A program made the translations under genes and the position numbers. DNA of 64,000 nt from Actinomycetota bacterium (GTDB lineage Bacteria > Actinomycetota > Rubrobacteria > Rubrobacterales > Rubrobacteraceae): positions 1-64,000 of the forward strand of contig SIRX01000144.1 in NCBI GenBank assembly GCA_004563715.1, written 5' to 3'. The notes under the pieces are model-generated. The model did no database searches, was not told the DNA's origin, and worked only from the letters and a program-made list of their open reading frames with translations. Shown here piece after piece: positions 51,682 through 60,090 of the stretch (the stretch's first letter is position 1; every line of letters starts with the position of its first letter).

Positions 51682-52002
51682 TCATACTCGGGCGGTCTCC
51701 GCGACGAGCGCGTCGAGCTGCCTGCCCCAGCTCTCGTAGGACCTGAGCGGCGTCCATTCGAGTTTCACCATCGTCGAGTAGCCCTCAGCCCACATCGGCA
51801 GGGCATGGATCACCTCGTCTATCGTGTCGGCGGTCTCGGCTTCGATGATGCCCATGACCTCATCCTGGCCCGGGACCTTGTAGAGCTCGCGGATCAAACC
51901 CAACTTCAGCGCCTCGCGGCCCGCGACGGTCTCCCGCTGCCAGACGCCGTAGAACTCCTCGTTGGACATACCGGGTGGCCGCTTCACCCGGGCGCGCAGC
52001 AT
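51682..52002 (-). CDS. Muconolactone delta-isomerase-like small protein
   Basis: 106 aa; MSNEEFYGVWQRETVAGREALKLG-LIRELYKVPGQDEVMGIIEAETADTIDEVIHALPMW. Confidence 0.7.
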   Translation of the reverse strand: MLRARVKRPPGMSNEEFYGVWQRETVAGREALKLGLIRELYKVPGQDEVMGIIEAETADTIDEVIHALPMWAEGYSTMVKLEWTPLRSYESWGRQLDALVAETARV

Positions 52003-52028
52003 GAATAAAATTACTGCCTCCTTTCTGG

Positions 52029-52155
52029 CTCAGATCTCCCGTCCTAGCTTCTCTTCCTCGTAGATCACTGCCGCCGCCCGCCGCGGGGCCACAGCGTCGC
52101 CGACGCGATGTACTTCGGGGAGTCGCCGCACAACTCGTGGTAGAGACGGTCATTC
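52029..52155 (-). pseudogene. Remnant C-terminus of an NADH:flavin oxidoreductase/2,4-dienoyl-CoA-reductase-like flavoenzyme
   Basis: Minus strand NDRLYHEL then (shifted frame) RLPEVHRVGDAVAPRRAAAVIYEEEKLGREI*. Confidence 0.65.
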
Positions 52156-52193
52156 GGCGTTCTGCTCATCACCAGGACCACAGAAAGCGCCCT

Positions 52194-53675
52194 TCAACCC
52201 AGTCCGAGCGAGCCAGGGTTCACGAAGCCGCCGGGGTCCACGATGCTCTTGAAGCCACGGAGCACCTCCCACGTCTTCGGCTCCAGCCGGTCGGCGTAGT
52301 CGTAGTACTTGCCAACCTGGATATGGACGCCGCCCAGAGCGTCGAAGGTCGCCGCGAGCCTGCGTCGCAGGTCGAGCACGGCCGCCCGGGCCTCCAGGTC
52401 CGTTGGCGTCTTCTCCCACTCGGCCGCCGCCTCGGAAGCTATGCGCTCCAGGCGGAACCTGCCGAGCTGGTCGAACCAGTAGAACGAGGGCTCGAAGACG
52501 AAGTCGTTGCCCGAAGCGGCGGTGAGGTAGGAGACCTTTATGCCGTGCTTCTCCAGCGTCTCCCGGTTCTCCTCCATGAACGCCTGAACCGCCTCGACCG
52601 CCTTCTGGGAAGTCGAGTAGGGCAGAAAGGCGTGGATCGGCAGCCACAGCTCCCCTTCGGGTCCGAGCAGCACGGACTGGACCGCCCCGAACGGGTCGGC
52701 CCGGAAGGCCGTGGCCGCCGTCGGGTCTATCTCCCGCCCGTGCCTGGCGGCGATGCCCTTGAGGAAGTCGAGGCTAGCCCGGGCGGTCGGCTCGTCGGGG
52801 CCATCCACGACGATGTGGACGCTCCAGTCGTGCTCCGCGAGGTAGTCCAGGCCGATGCGGGAGAGCACGTCGTGGTAGAAGGGGTCGAGGCCGTAGATCT
52901 CCGCGGCCAGACCGTGGTTCGCCATCTCCTGCATCGCCCGCACGCTGTCGGCGAGGCTGTCCACGGCGAAACACGCCCCGACCGTCACCGCCGGCCTTGG
53001 CACCAGCCGCAGCGCCGCGCGGGCCTTTATGCCAAGTGCCCCGGTGTCCCCGAGGAACGGCCCCGTGAGGTCCGGGCCGTTGTAGCGGAAGAACGGCGTG
53101 CTGCCCTTGCGCGCCCACGATCCCGTCCGCAGCACCTCGCCGCCCGCGAGGACGACCTCCAGCCCGAGGACCGAGTCGGCGACGGTGCCGTGCACCCCCG
53201 AGCCGTAGAAGAGGCTGTTCTGCGAGAGCGCCCCGCCGACCGTGGCGTACTTGCCGGAGAGCGGGCCGAAGTAGGGCGTGCGGACCCCCTGCTCGCCCAG
53301 CTCCTCGTAGAGCTGCTTCCAGGTGCAGCCGCACTCGACGACCGCGTAGAGGCTCTCGGTGTCCACCTCGACGATGCGGTCCATCCGGCGCATGTCTATG
53401 AGCACCGTGGACGGCCCCTGGGGCGTGAAGCCGCGCGTGTAGGACATCCCGCCGCCGCGGGCGACAACCGGAGAGCCGGCCTCATGCGCGACGCGGACCA
53501 CGGCGGCGAGCTCCTCCGTCGAGCCCGGCTGGACGACGATCTCCGCGATCTCCGCCCTCTCGAAGCTGAGGTCACGCGAGAAATACTCGCGCTCTTCCTG
53601 GTCCGTTATGACGTGCTCGGCGCCGACGATCCCGGCCAGGGTGTCAACGAGTTGGGGTGTCGTCTCGGTGGTCAT
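52194..53675 (-). CDS. FAD-linked oxidase (GlcD/D-lactate-dehydrogenase-like)
   Basis: VVARGGGMSYTRGFTPQGPSTVLIDMRRMDRIVEVD; KYATVGGALSQNSLFYGSG. Confidence 0.92.
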   Translation of the reverse strand: MTTETTPQLVDTLAGIVGAEHVITDQEEREYFSRDLSFERAEIAEIVVQPGSTEELAAVVRVAHEAGSPVVARGGGMSYTRGFTPQGPSTVLIDMRRMDRIVEVDTESLYAVVECGCTWKQLYEELGEQGVRTPYFGPLSGKYATVGGALSQNSLFYGSGVHGTVADSVLGLEVVLAGGEVLRTGSWARKGSTPFFRYNGPDLTGPFLGDTGALGIKARAALRLVPRPAVTVGACFAVDSLADSVRAMQEMANHGLAAEIYGLDPFYHDVLSRIGLDYLAEHDWSVHIVVDGPDEPTARASLDFLKGIAARHGREIDPTAATAFRADPFGAVQSVLLGPEGELWLPIHAFLPYSTSQKAVEAVQAFMEENRETLEKHGIKVSYLTAASGNDFVFEPSFYWFDQLGRFRLERIASEAAAEWEKTPTDLEARAAVLDLRRRLAATFDALGGVHIQVGKYYDYADRLEPKTWEVLRGFKSIVDPGGFVNPGSLGLG

Positions 53676-54177
53676 CTTCCCTCTCCTCGTTCGTGCCGCC
53701 CGACATCCGGTCGGCGGCGGTACTCACGGCCTGAACGATCTTCTGGTAGCCGGTGCAGCGGCAGAGGTTGCCCTGGAGGGCGTGGCGTATCGCCGCCTCG
53801 TCCGGCCGCGGGTCGGTCTCCAGCAGCTCCTTTGCCGAGAACATCATCCCCGGCAGACAGTAGCCGCACTGGAAGCCGTACTCGTCCCAGAAGGACTGCT
53901 GGATCTGGTGCAGCTTCCCGTCCCGGGCGAGGCCCTCGACGGTCTGGATCTCGCGCCCGTCCGCGCTCGCCGCGAGCATGAGGCACGACTTGGCGATCTT
54001 GCCGTCCACGACGACCGTGCAGGCCCCGCAGTCCCCGGTGAGGCACCCTATATGCGTCCCCTTCAGCCCGAAGACGTCCCGGATCGCCTCCACCAGCAAC
54101 AGGCGCGAGTCTACTTCAGCTGAATGCTCCCGGCCGTTTATGGTCGTCCGCACCGCCACGATGCTCTTCGTCTCCAT
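53644..54177 (-). CDS. Xanthine-dehydrogenase-family [2Fe-2S] subunit
   Basis: GCLTGDCGACTVVVDGK; QCGYCLPGMMFSAKELL; LCRCTGYQKIVQAV. Confidence 0.95.
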   Translation of the reverse strand: METKSIVAVRTTINGREHSAEVDSRLLLVEAIRDVFGLKGTHIGCLTGDCGACTVVVDGKIAKSCLMLAASADGREIQTVEGLARDGKLHQIQQSFWDEYGFQCGYCLPGMMFSAKELLETDPRPDEAAIRHALQGNLCRCTGYQKIVQAVSTAADRMSGGTNEEREDDHRDDTPTR

Positions 54178-54187
54178 CCTGTTCCTC

Positions 54188-55051
54188 CTAACCGCCGTTC
54201 GCCGCCGCGAGCAGCACCCGCTTCGCAACGACCCCGGCGACGCTCTTGCGGTACTCGCCGTCGGCCAGCACGTCCGTCCACGGCTCCGCCACCGCCCGGT
54301 GGGCAATCTCCTCGACCTCCTGGGCCACCTCCCGCGTCACGGGCGAGCCCTCGAGGACGGCCCCCACCTCGACCCGGAGCGGCGTCTCCGCCACCGCCCC
54401 GAGCGCGAGGCTCGCCGAGCGGCAGCGCCCCTCCTCGTCGAGTCCGAGCACACAGGCGGCGGTGGCGATGGGCCACCCGCTCTCGCCGAACTTGAGCTTG
54501 TGGTACGCGAAGCGGGCGCCGGCGGGCGGGGTCGGGATCGCCATCCCGGTTAGCATCTCGTCCGGCCGGGCTGCGGTCCGGAAGGCCCCCCGAAAGAAGT
54601 CTTCGGCGGCGACCTCCCGCTCCCCGCTCGCTCCCAGGAGGCGCATCTTCGCGCCGAGGGCGACGAGCCAGGCCGGAGCGTCGGAGGAGGGGATGGCGTA
54701 GCAGGCCGAGCCGCCAGCGGTGGCGAAGTTCCTCACCTGGGCGCCGCCGGTGATCTTAGCAGCGGCGATTGGCAAGAGGCCGACCTTCTCGCGCAGGAGG
54801 CTCGATGCGACGATCTCCGAGTAGGTGGCCGTCGCGCCGACTACGACGTGGCCGTCCTCCTCGCGTATCTCTGAGAGCCCGGCGCGCCGGAGGTCGATCA
54901 CGCGCGCGGGCCGGACCCTGCCGTGGGTCATGTCGGGGACGACCCAGGTCCCCCCGGCCAGCAGCTTCGCCTCGCCGGCGGAGGGGGTGAGCATCTCCAC
55001 GGCTTCTCCGGTGCTCCCGGGGACCAGGTACTCAAGGGTGCGTGTGATCAC
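54188..55051 (-). CDS. Xanthine-dehydrogenase-family FAD-binding subunit
   Basis: AKLLAGGTWVVPDMTHGRVRPARVIDLRR; ITGGAQVRNFATAGGSACYAIPSSD. Confidence 0.92.
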   Translation of the reverse strand: MITRTLEYLVPGSTGEAVEMLTPSAGEAKLLAGGTWVVPDMTHGRVRPARVIDLRRAGLSEIREEDGHVVVGATATYSEIVASSLLREKVGLLPIAAAKITGGAQVRNFATAGGSACYAIPSSDAPAWLVALGAKMRLLGASGEREVAAEDFFRGAFRTAARPDEMLTGMAIPTPPAGARFAYHKLKFGESGWPIATAACVLGLDEEGRCRSASLALGAVAETPLRVEVGAVLEGSPVTREVAQEVEEIAHRAVAEPWTDVLADGEYRKSVAGVVAKRVLLAAANGG

Positions 55052-57462
55052 GATACACCTCCCTTCTCCGCGGCCTCCCGGATGGCGCGCAGCACGTTCG
55101 GCGGGCTGAGCGGCATCTGCCGGAGGGTGACGCCTAGCGGCGCGAGCGCGTCGTTGACGGCGTTGGCGACGGCCGCCTGCGAGCCGCCGACGCCCGCCTC
55201 ACCCGCGCCCTTCGCCCCGAGCAGGGTGAAGGGACTCGGGGTTACCTGGTGCTCCATCTCGAAGGAGGGCAGGTCGCCGGCCCGGGGCATCAGGTAGGTC
55301 TTGAAGCGATCCGTCAGCAGGTTCCCTTCGTCGTCGTAGATGAGCTCCTCGGAGAGCGCGGCGCCCACGCCCATAGCAACCGCGCCCTGCATCTGGCCCT
55401 CGACGAAGGTAGGGTTGATGATGGTGCCGCAGTCGTGGACGACGCCGAAGCGCTTGAGGTCCACCACGCCGGTCTCGGCGTCTACCTCGACGACCGCCAG
55501 GTGGACGGCGCTGGAGTAGGACGGGTAGGGTTGGATGCGGCCCTTCTCATCCGGGATGTGGGTGATGTTGTCCGGCTTGTAGACCCGGGTGGACTCCAGC
55601 GTGGGCTCGACCATCGCGGCGGTGGCGAAGGCGAGGGTGAGCACAGAGTAGGCGACGGTTTCGGTGGGTAGGGAGGCGTCGGGGTTGTCGCGGCGGGAGA
55701 TCACGCCCTCTCCGAACTCCAGGTTCTCGGGCTCAGTCTCCAGCATCGCGGCCGCGACCTTGGCGAGCTTCTCGCGGATGTCACGCGCCGCCAGGGCTGC
55801 GGAGCCCCCGCCGACGAGCATGCTGCGGCCAGAGTAGTTGCCGAAGCCATAGGGGCAGAGACCGGTATCGCCCTGGATCACGGTGACATCCTCCAGAGAC
55901 ACCCCGACCTCGTCGGCCACTATCTGCGCGATACCGGTCTCGTTGCCCCCGCCCGGCGTCGTGACCCCGGTGAGGACCGTAACCTTGCCCTGCGGGTCCA
56001 TCTTGACGGTCGTAGTGTCGAAGCCGGCCACCAGCGTGCCGGGGATGTCGCCGCCCTCCGGCGTGAGCTCGAACGCGAGACCGATGCCGAGGTAGCGGCC
56101 CTCGGCGCGCAGCCGCTCCTGCTCGGCGCGCAGGTCGTCGTAGCCCATCATCGCAAGCGCCTTGTCCAAGGCGCCGTGGTAGTCGCCGGAGTCTATGTTG
56201 AGGCCGGCGTTGGTCTTGTAGGGGAACTCGTCCTTGTTTATGAAGTTGCGCCGCCGGACCTCGGCCGGGGCCATGCGGAGCTTCTGCGCCACGAGGTCCA
56301 CGATGCGCTCCATGACGAGGTTCGTGGCCTCCTTGCCGTAGCCGCGGGAGGCGTTCCAGGGACCTTTATTCGTTGCGACGATGGAGACCTGGACGTCCTG
56401 GTTGGGGATCCTGTACCCGGTCGGGAAAGAGAGCGCCGTGAGAAACGCCATCCCCCACCCCGGCGGCGCCCCGAGAGCCCCCACGTTGGCGACGATGTTG
56501 TTGCGCAGGCCCGTGATCCTGCCCTCGTCGTCAAACGCGACCTTGAAGGTGTGCGTCTGCTCCCGCCCGCCGATGAGGAAGGTCTCCCTGCGGTCCTCGA
56601 TCCACCGGACGGGCCGCTCCAGCATCCGGCTGAGCATGCACACGAGCGCCTCCTCAGGGTGCCCGTGCATCTTGAGGCCGAACCCGCCGCCGACGTGCGG
56701 GGCGACGATCCTGATCTTCCCCTCCGGCAACCCCAGAGCATGCGAGAGAACCCAGCGCAAGGGGTGCGGGTTCTGGCAGGCCCCGTAGAACGTGAGGCTC
56801 TCTGCAGAGGTGTCCCAGTCGGCGACGTAGCCGCGAGTCTCAATGGGCGCCGTGGTATAGCGCTGGATGCGGACCTCGTCCTCCAGGGTATGCTCGGCCT
56901 CCGCGAAAGCCGCCTCCACGTCACCCTCGACGAAGGGGATGTGGATGATCGTATTGTCCTCCCATCCCTCGTACAGCAGCGTCCCTCCCTGCGTTCCCGC
57001 CGCGGGCTCGAGCCCCACCTCCAGCGGCTCATACTCGACGGCGATGGCGTCGAGGGCGGCCTCGGCGTCGTTGCGCGAGGCGGCTACGACGGCGGCGACG
57101 GGCTGACCGGCGTAGACGACCTTCTCCACGGCCAGGCAGCGCACCTCCGCCGTCTTCCCGCCGAAGACGGCGGGGTCTATGAAGTGCGGCACGGGGCCCG
57201 TAAGCTCCCGGGCGTCCTCGCCGCTCACCGCGGCGACCACGTCGGATATCTCCAGCGCCCGGCTCACGTCCACGCTCTTTACGTGGGCGTGGGCGTGCGG
57301 GCTGCGGAGCACGGCGGCGTGCAGCATGCCGGGAAGCTCGATGTCCGCGACGTACCGCGCCTTGCCGCGGACGAAGAGATCCCCTTTGAGCTTCTTCTGG
57401 CGGGAACCGACGTACCTCCTGCGCGGGGCCTCTCGCGGCGCCCGCTCGACCTCTATGGTCAT
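55048..57462 (-). CDS. Xanthine-dehydrogenase-family molybdopterin-binding subunit
   Basis: 804 aa; VGGGFGLKMHGHPEEAL; NASRGYGKEATNLVMERIVDLVA; GAKGAGEAGVGGSQAAVANAV. Confidence 0.95.
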   Translation of the reverse strand: MTIEVERAPREAPRRRYVGSRQKKLKGDLFVRGKARYVADIELPGMLHAAVLRSPHAHAHVKSVDVSRALEISDVVAAVSGEDARELTGPVPHFIDPAVFGGKTAEVRCLAVEKVVYAGQPVAAVVAASRNDAEAALDAIAVEYEPLEVGLEPAAGTQGGTLLYEGWEDNTIIHIPFVEGDVEAAFAEAEHTLEDEVRIQRYTTAPIETRGYVADWDTSAESLTFYGACQNPHPLRWVLSHALGLPEGKIRIVAPHVGGGFGLKMHGHPEEALVCMLSRMLERPVRWIEDRRETFLIGGREQTHTFKVAFDDEGRITGLRNNIVANVGALGAPPGWGMAFLTALSFPTGYRIPNQDVQVSIVATNKGPWNASRGYGKEATNLVMERIVDLVAQKLRMAPAEVRRRNFINKDEFPYKTNAGLNIDSGDYHGALDKALAMMGYDDLRAEQERLRAEGRYLGIGLAFELTPEGGDIPGTLVAGFDTTTVKMDPQGKVTVLTGVTTPGGGNETGIAQIVADEVGVSLEDVTVIQGDTGLCPYGFGNYSGRSMLVGGGSAALAARDIREKLAKVAAAMLETEPENLEFGEGVISRRDNPDASLPTETVAYSVLTLAFATAAMVEPTLESTRVYKPDNITHIPDEKGRIQPYPSYSSAVHLAVVEVDAETGVVDLKRFGVVHDCGTIINPTFVEGQMQGAVAMGVGAALSEELIYDDEGNLLTDRFKTYLMPRAGDLPSFEMEHQVTPSPFTLLGAKGAGEAGVGGSQAAVANAVNDALAPLGVTLRQMPLSPPNVLRAIREAAEKGGVS

Positions 57463-57478
57463 GGACGTTCCTCCTCGG

Positions 57479-58063
57479 TCAGGGGAGCTCTATCCTCAAA
57501 ACGACGCCCCTGCGCTCCGTGATGTTGCGCTTCTCGACGTCGAGCTTGTGGATACCGCCCCTCTCGTCCAGCTCGGACTGCAGCCCTTGCGTAAGCGCCC
57601 GGTGGCTGGTGTACAGCGTCAGCGCGCCGTCCACGAGCGGGAACGGCGGCTCGTGCCAGGTGCCCCGGTGGAGGTTGACGGCGACGTCCCCGGGAACGAA
57701 GAAAGCGTGCACCTCGTCCAGCGCCGGTATGCCGTCCTCCTCCCGGCAGTCCGGCGGCGCCACCGCCAGGATGAACGGGTGGCCGGCCAGCGGAACGAAC
57801 GTCTGCGTCAACTCCACGTGCCGCTCCAGGAAATGCACCCGGAACTCGCGCAAACGGTTCCTCGTGAGCAGGAACTCTACGGGCTGGTCCGACTCGAAGA
57901 CGCCGGGCCGGTAGACATCTATCCGGTCGCCGTAGATGTCTATCGGCAGCCGCTCCAGCCCTTCCAGACCGAGCACCTCCCCGAACGGCGCAAACGCCTC
58001 TCGCGTCAGCAGCTCCGCCCGAACCGTCCGGACCTCCAGCCCGGTACCACCCTTGAGAGACAT
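57479..58063 (-). CDS. Ureidoglycolate lyase family protein (AllA-like)
   Basis: LLTREAFAPFGEVL; PLAGHPFILAVAPPDCREEDGIPALDEVHAFFVPGDVAVNLHRGTWHEPPFPL. Confidence 0.85.
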   Translation of the reverse strand: MSLKGGTGLEVRTVRAELLTREAFAPFGEVLGLEGLERLPIDIYGDRIDVYRPGVFESDQPVEFLLTRNRLREFRVHFLERHVELTQTFVPLAGHPFILAVAPPDCREEDGIPALDEVHAFFVPGDVAVNLHRGTWHEPPFPLVDGALTLYTSHRALTQGLQSELDERGGIHKLDVEKRNITERRGVVLRIELP

Positions 58064-58147
58064 GGGGTCTCGTCCTCCTTCCGCAGCTTCCATAGCCGCA
58101 AAGCGGCCCCCTACACCGCCAGCTGTTCTTCGACGCCAACTAGCGTC

Positions 58148-58188
58148 TTTGTATACAAATACTAATCCCGGCCGCTGTCTTGTGTCAA
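58148..58188 (-). promoter_or_regulatory. Promoter plus GntR-type operator in front of catabolic operon
   Basis: Minus strand TTGACA (58188..58183)-N18-TAGTAT (58164..58159) overlapping palindrome TTTGTATACAAA (58148-58159). Confidence 0.75.
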
Positions 58189-58254
58189 GTATTTCAAGAA
58201 ATTTCGCCTTTTGTACAGCTTTTTCGGCTTGGCGTCGGTCACGGGCCAGTACGG

Positions 58255-58262
58255 TGTATACA
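58255..58262. promoter_or_regulatory. Possible additional operator half-conserved copy
   Basis: TGTATACA core shared with the two flanking operators. Confidence 0.4.
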
Positions 58263-58293
58263 TTGCGGATAATTCGAGGCTAACGGCGGGTGG

Positions 58294-58977
58294 TTACCCC
58301 AGCTCTCTCTTGAGGGCTTCGATCACGAAGTCGCGGCCTTCGTAGACGTGCTCGCGCATGACGATCTCGGCCCGCTCGGCGTCGCCCTGTTCCAGGGCGT
58401 GCAGTATCTGCCGGTGGTAGTGGTTGGAGATGGTCCGCTCGTGGGGCGTGTACCAGTAGAAGGCCTTGAACATGAGCGGGACCTGGACGGTACGCTGAAT
58501 CAGGCGCTCCAGCCGCCGGTTGCGGCACGCCGTGACGATGGTCCCGTGAAAGTCCTGATTGCGGGCGACGAGCCACCGGATCTCCTCTTCCCGGTCGGCG
58601 AATCGCCCGGGGTGCGTCCGCTCCATCTCCGCCGCCAGGCTCCGCAGCTCGTCCAGCTCGCGCGCCTCTATCCGGGCGGCGGCCCTACGGGCGGCATAGC
58701 CCTCCAGCACGGCCCGCAGGTCGTAGATGTCCCAGACCTCCTCGATCCCGAAGGAGCACACCGTCGCACCCCGGTTGGGTGAGATCTCCACCAGCCCCTC
58801 GGCCTCCAGCATCGTGAGCGCCTGACGCACCGGCGTCCGGCTTACCCCCAGACGCTCCGCGAGCTGCTCCTCCACCAACCGCTCGTCCGGCCCGTACTCG
58901 CCCTCGAGGATCAAACCCCGCAGCCGCTCGAAAACCCCCGGAGAGCTCCCTTTGCCCTTCGCCCTCGTATCCATCAC
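58294..58977 (-). CDS. GntR-family transcriptional regulator (FCD/FadR subfamily)
   Basis: DERLVEEQLAERLGVSRTPVRQALTMLEAEGLVEISPNRGATV; FCD-type C-terminal domain. Confidence 0.95.
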   Translation of the reverse strand: MMDTRAKGKGSSPGVFERLRGLILEGEYGPDERLVEEQLAERLGVSRTPVRQALTMLEAEGLVEISPNRGATVCSFGIEEVWDIYDLRAVLEGYAARRAAARIEARELDELRSLAAEMERTHPGRFADREEEIRWLVARNQDFHGTIVTACRNRRLERLIQRTVQVPLMFKAFYWYTPHERTISNHYHRQILHALEQGDAERAEIVMREHVYEGRDFVIEALKRELG

Positions 58978-59016
58978 CCTTCTTCTCCTGCCCGCTTACA
59001 CGTCCCTTACCACCCT

Positions 59017-59054
59017 TTGTATACAATCTTAGCTGCGTCAGGGCTTTGTGTCAA
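59017..59054 (-). promoter_or_regulatory. Promoter plus operator in front of gntR gene
   Basis: Minus strand TTGACA (59054..59049)-N17-TAAGAT (59031..59026) abutting palindrome TTGTATACAA (59017-59026). Confidence 0.75.
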
Positions 59055-59104
59055 TTGTTCCAGATCAGATGCCGAGGACAACAAGCTGGCTCGATGGTTC
59101 GTCT

Positions 59105-59300
59105 TCAAGGTGTGGCTCCAGGGGGCAGGGGTTCTTCCACCAGGAACGCCCGCACGACGTCGGCGTAGAGTACCGGCCGGGCGTCCGCGATGGAGTGTCC
59201 CGCACCTTCGACCACCAGCAGGGTGGCGTCGGGGAAGACGTCCCGGTACTCGCGGGCGACCTCCCGCCACCAGACTCTCCGCAGAACCCGTCGGGATCGA
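59105..59300 (-). pseudogene. Truncated alpha/beta-hydrolase C-terminus
   Basis: REVAREYRDVFPDATLLVVEGAGHSIADARPVLYADVVRAFLVEEPLPPGATP* without an N-terminal half. Confidence 0.7.
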
Positions 59301-59397
59301 ATCCACCGCTCACATTGACACGCGAACATAAAGACTGATATACATGGCATAGTACGCTGAGCCGTTTGGCGTCCCGTGAAGTGTGAAGGAGCCCCGA

Positions 59398-60063
59398 ATG
59401 ACTGGTCGCATCGATGCCGTTGCTTTCGACGTACTGGAGACGCTGCTCGACCTCGACCCGATCGGGGCCCGGCTCGAGGAGGTCGGGCAGCCCGCGGCGG
59501 TGCTGGGGCCGTTCTTCATGCGCTTCCAACGGGATGCGATGGCGCTGACCCTTGCCGGTGACGTCGCGGACTTCACCGCGACGGCCCGCCAGGCGCTGCG
59601 CACCGAGACCAAGCAGGCAATGTCGGAAGACGCCATTGCCCACGTCCTGGAAGGCTTCGCGAAAGTCCCGGCGTTCCCGGATGCCGAGCCGGCGCTGCGC
59701 AATCTCTCCGAAGCCGGGGTGACCATCGGCTGCCTGACCGTCGGCGACCCGGACAACACCCGATCGTTTTTGGCCGGGGCGGGCCTGGAGACCTACGTCG
59801 ACCACGTAGTGACGTCCGATGCGGTCGGCGTGTGGAAGCCCGCCCCCGAGGTTTACCATTACACCGCGAAGGCCCTGGGCTGCGACCTGGACCGCATGGC
59901 GCTGGTCGCGGTGCACGCCTGGGACTGCCACGGTGCCAAGCGGGCCGGCGCCCTCGCCGGCTGGTGCTCCCGGCTCGAGGGCGAGCCCGGCGACGTCTTT
60001 CAGCCCGCCGACGTCCGGGGCGATGACCTCGTCGAGGTCGTCGACGGGCTGCTGGCGCTCTGA
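59398..60063 (+). CDS. HAD-superfamily hydrolase (type II haloacid-dehalogenase-like)
   Basis: AVAFDVLETLLDLDPIGARL; VTSDAVGVWKPAPEVYHYTAKALG; HAWDCHGAKRAGALAGWC. Confidence 0.88.
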   Translation: MTGRIDAVAFDVLETLLDLDPIGARLEEVGQPAAVLGPFFMRFQRDAMALTLAGDVADFTATARQALRTETKQAMSEDAIAHVLEGFAKVPAFPDAEPALRNLSEAGVTIGCLTVGDPDNTRSFLAGAGLETYVDHVVTSDAVGVWKPAPEVYHYTAKALGCDLDRMALVAVHAWDCHGAKRAGALAGWCSRLEGEPGDVFQPADVRGDDLVEVVDGLLAL

Positions 60064-60090
60064 GCGCGCTCTGAGCACCCCCTCGCATGG

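Noticed and set aside
53644-57462. Carbon monoxide dehydrogenase operon
   Set aside because: Subunit layout fits the superfamily but the AYXCSFR form I signature is absent in the Mo subunit.
59383-59397. Upstream start (MKEPRMTG) for the HAD gene
   Set aside because: ATG at 59398 has a better-placed purine-rich site (gaagtgtgaaggag) and gives the normal family N-terminus.
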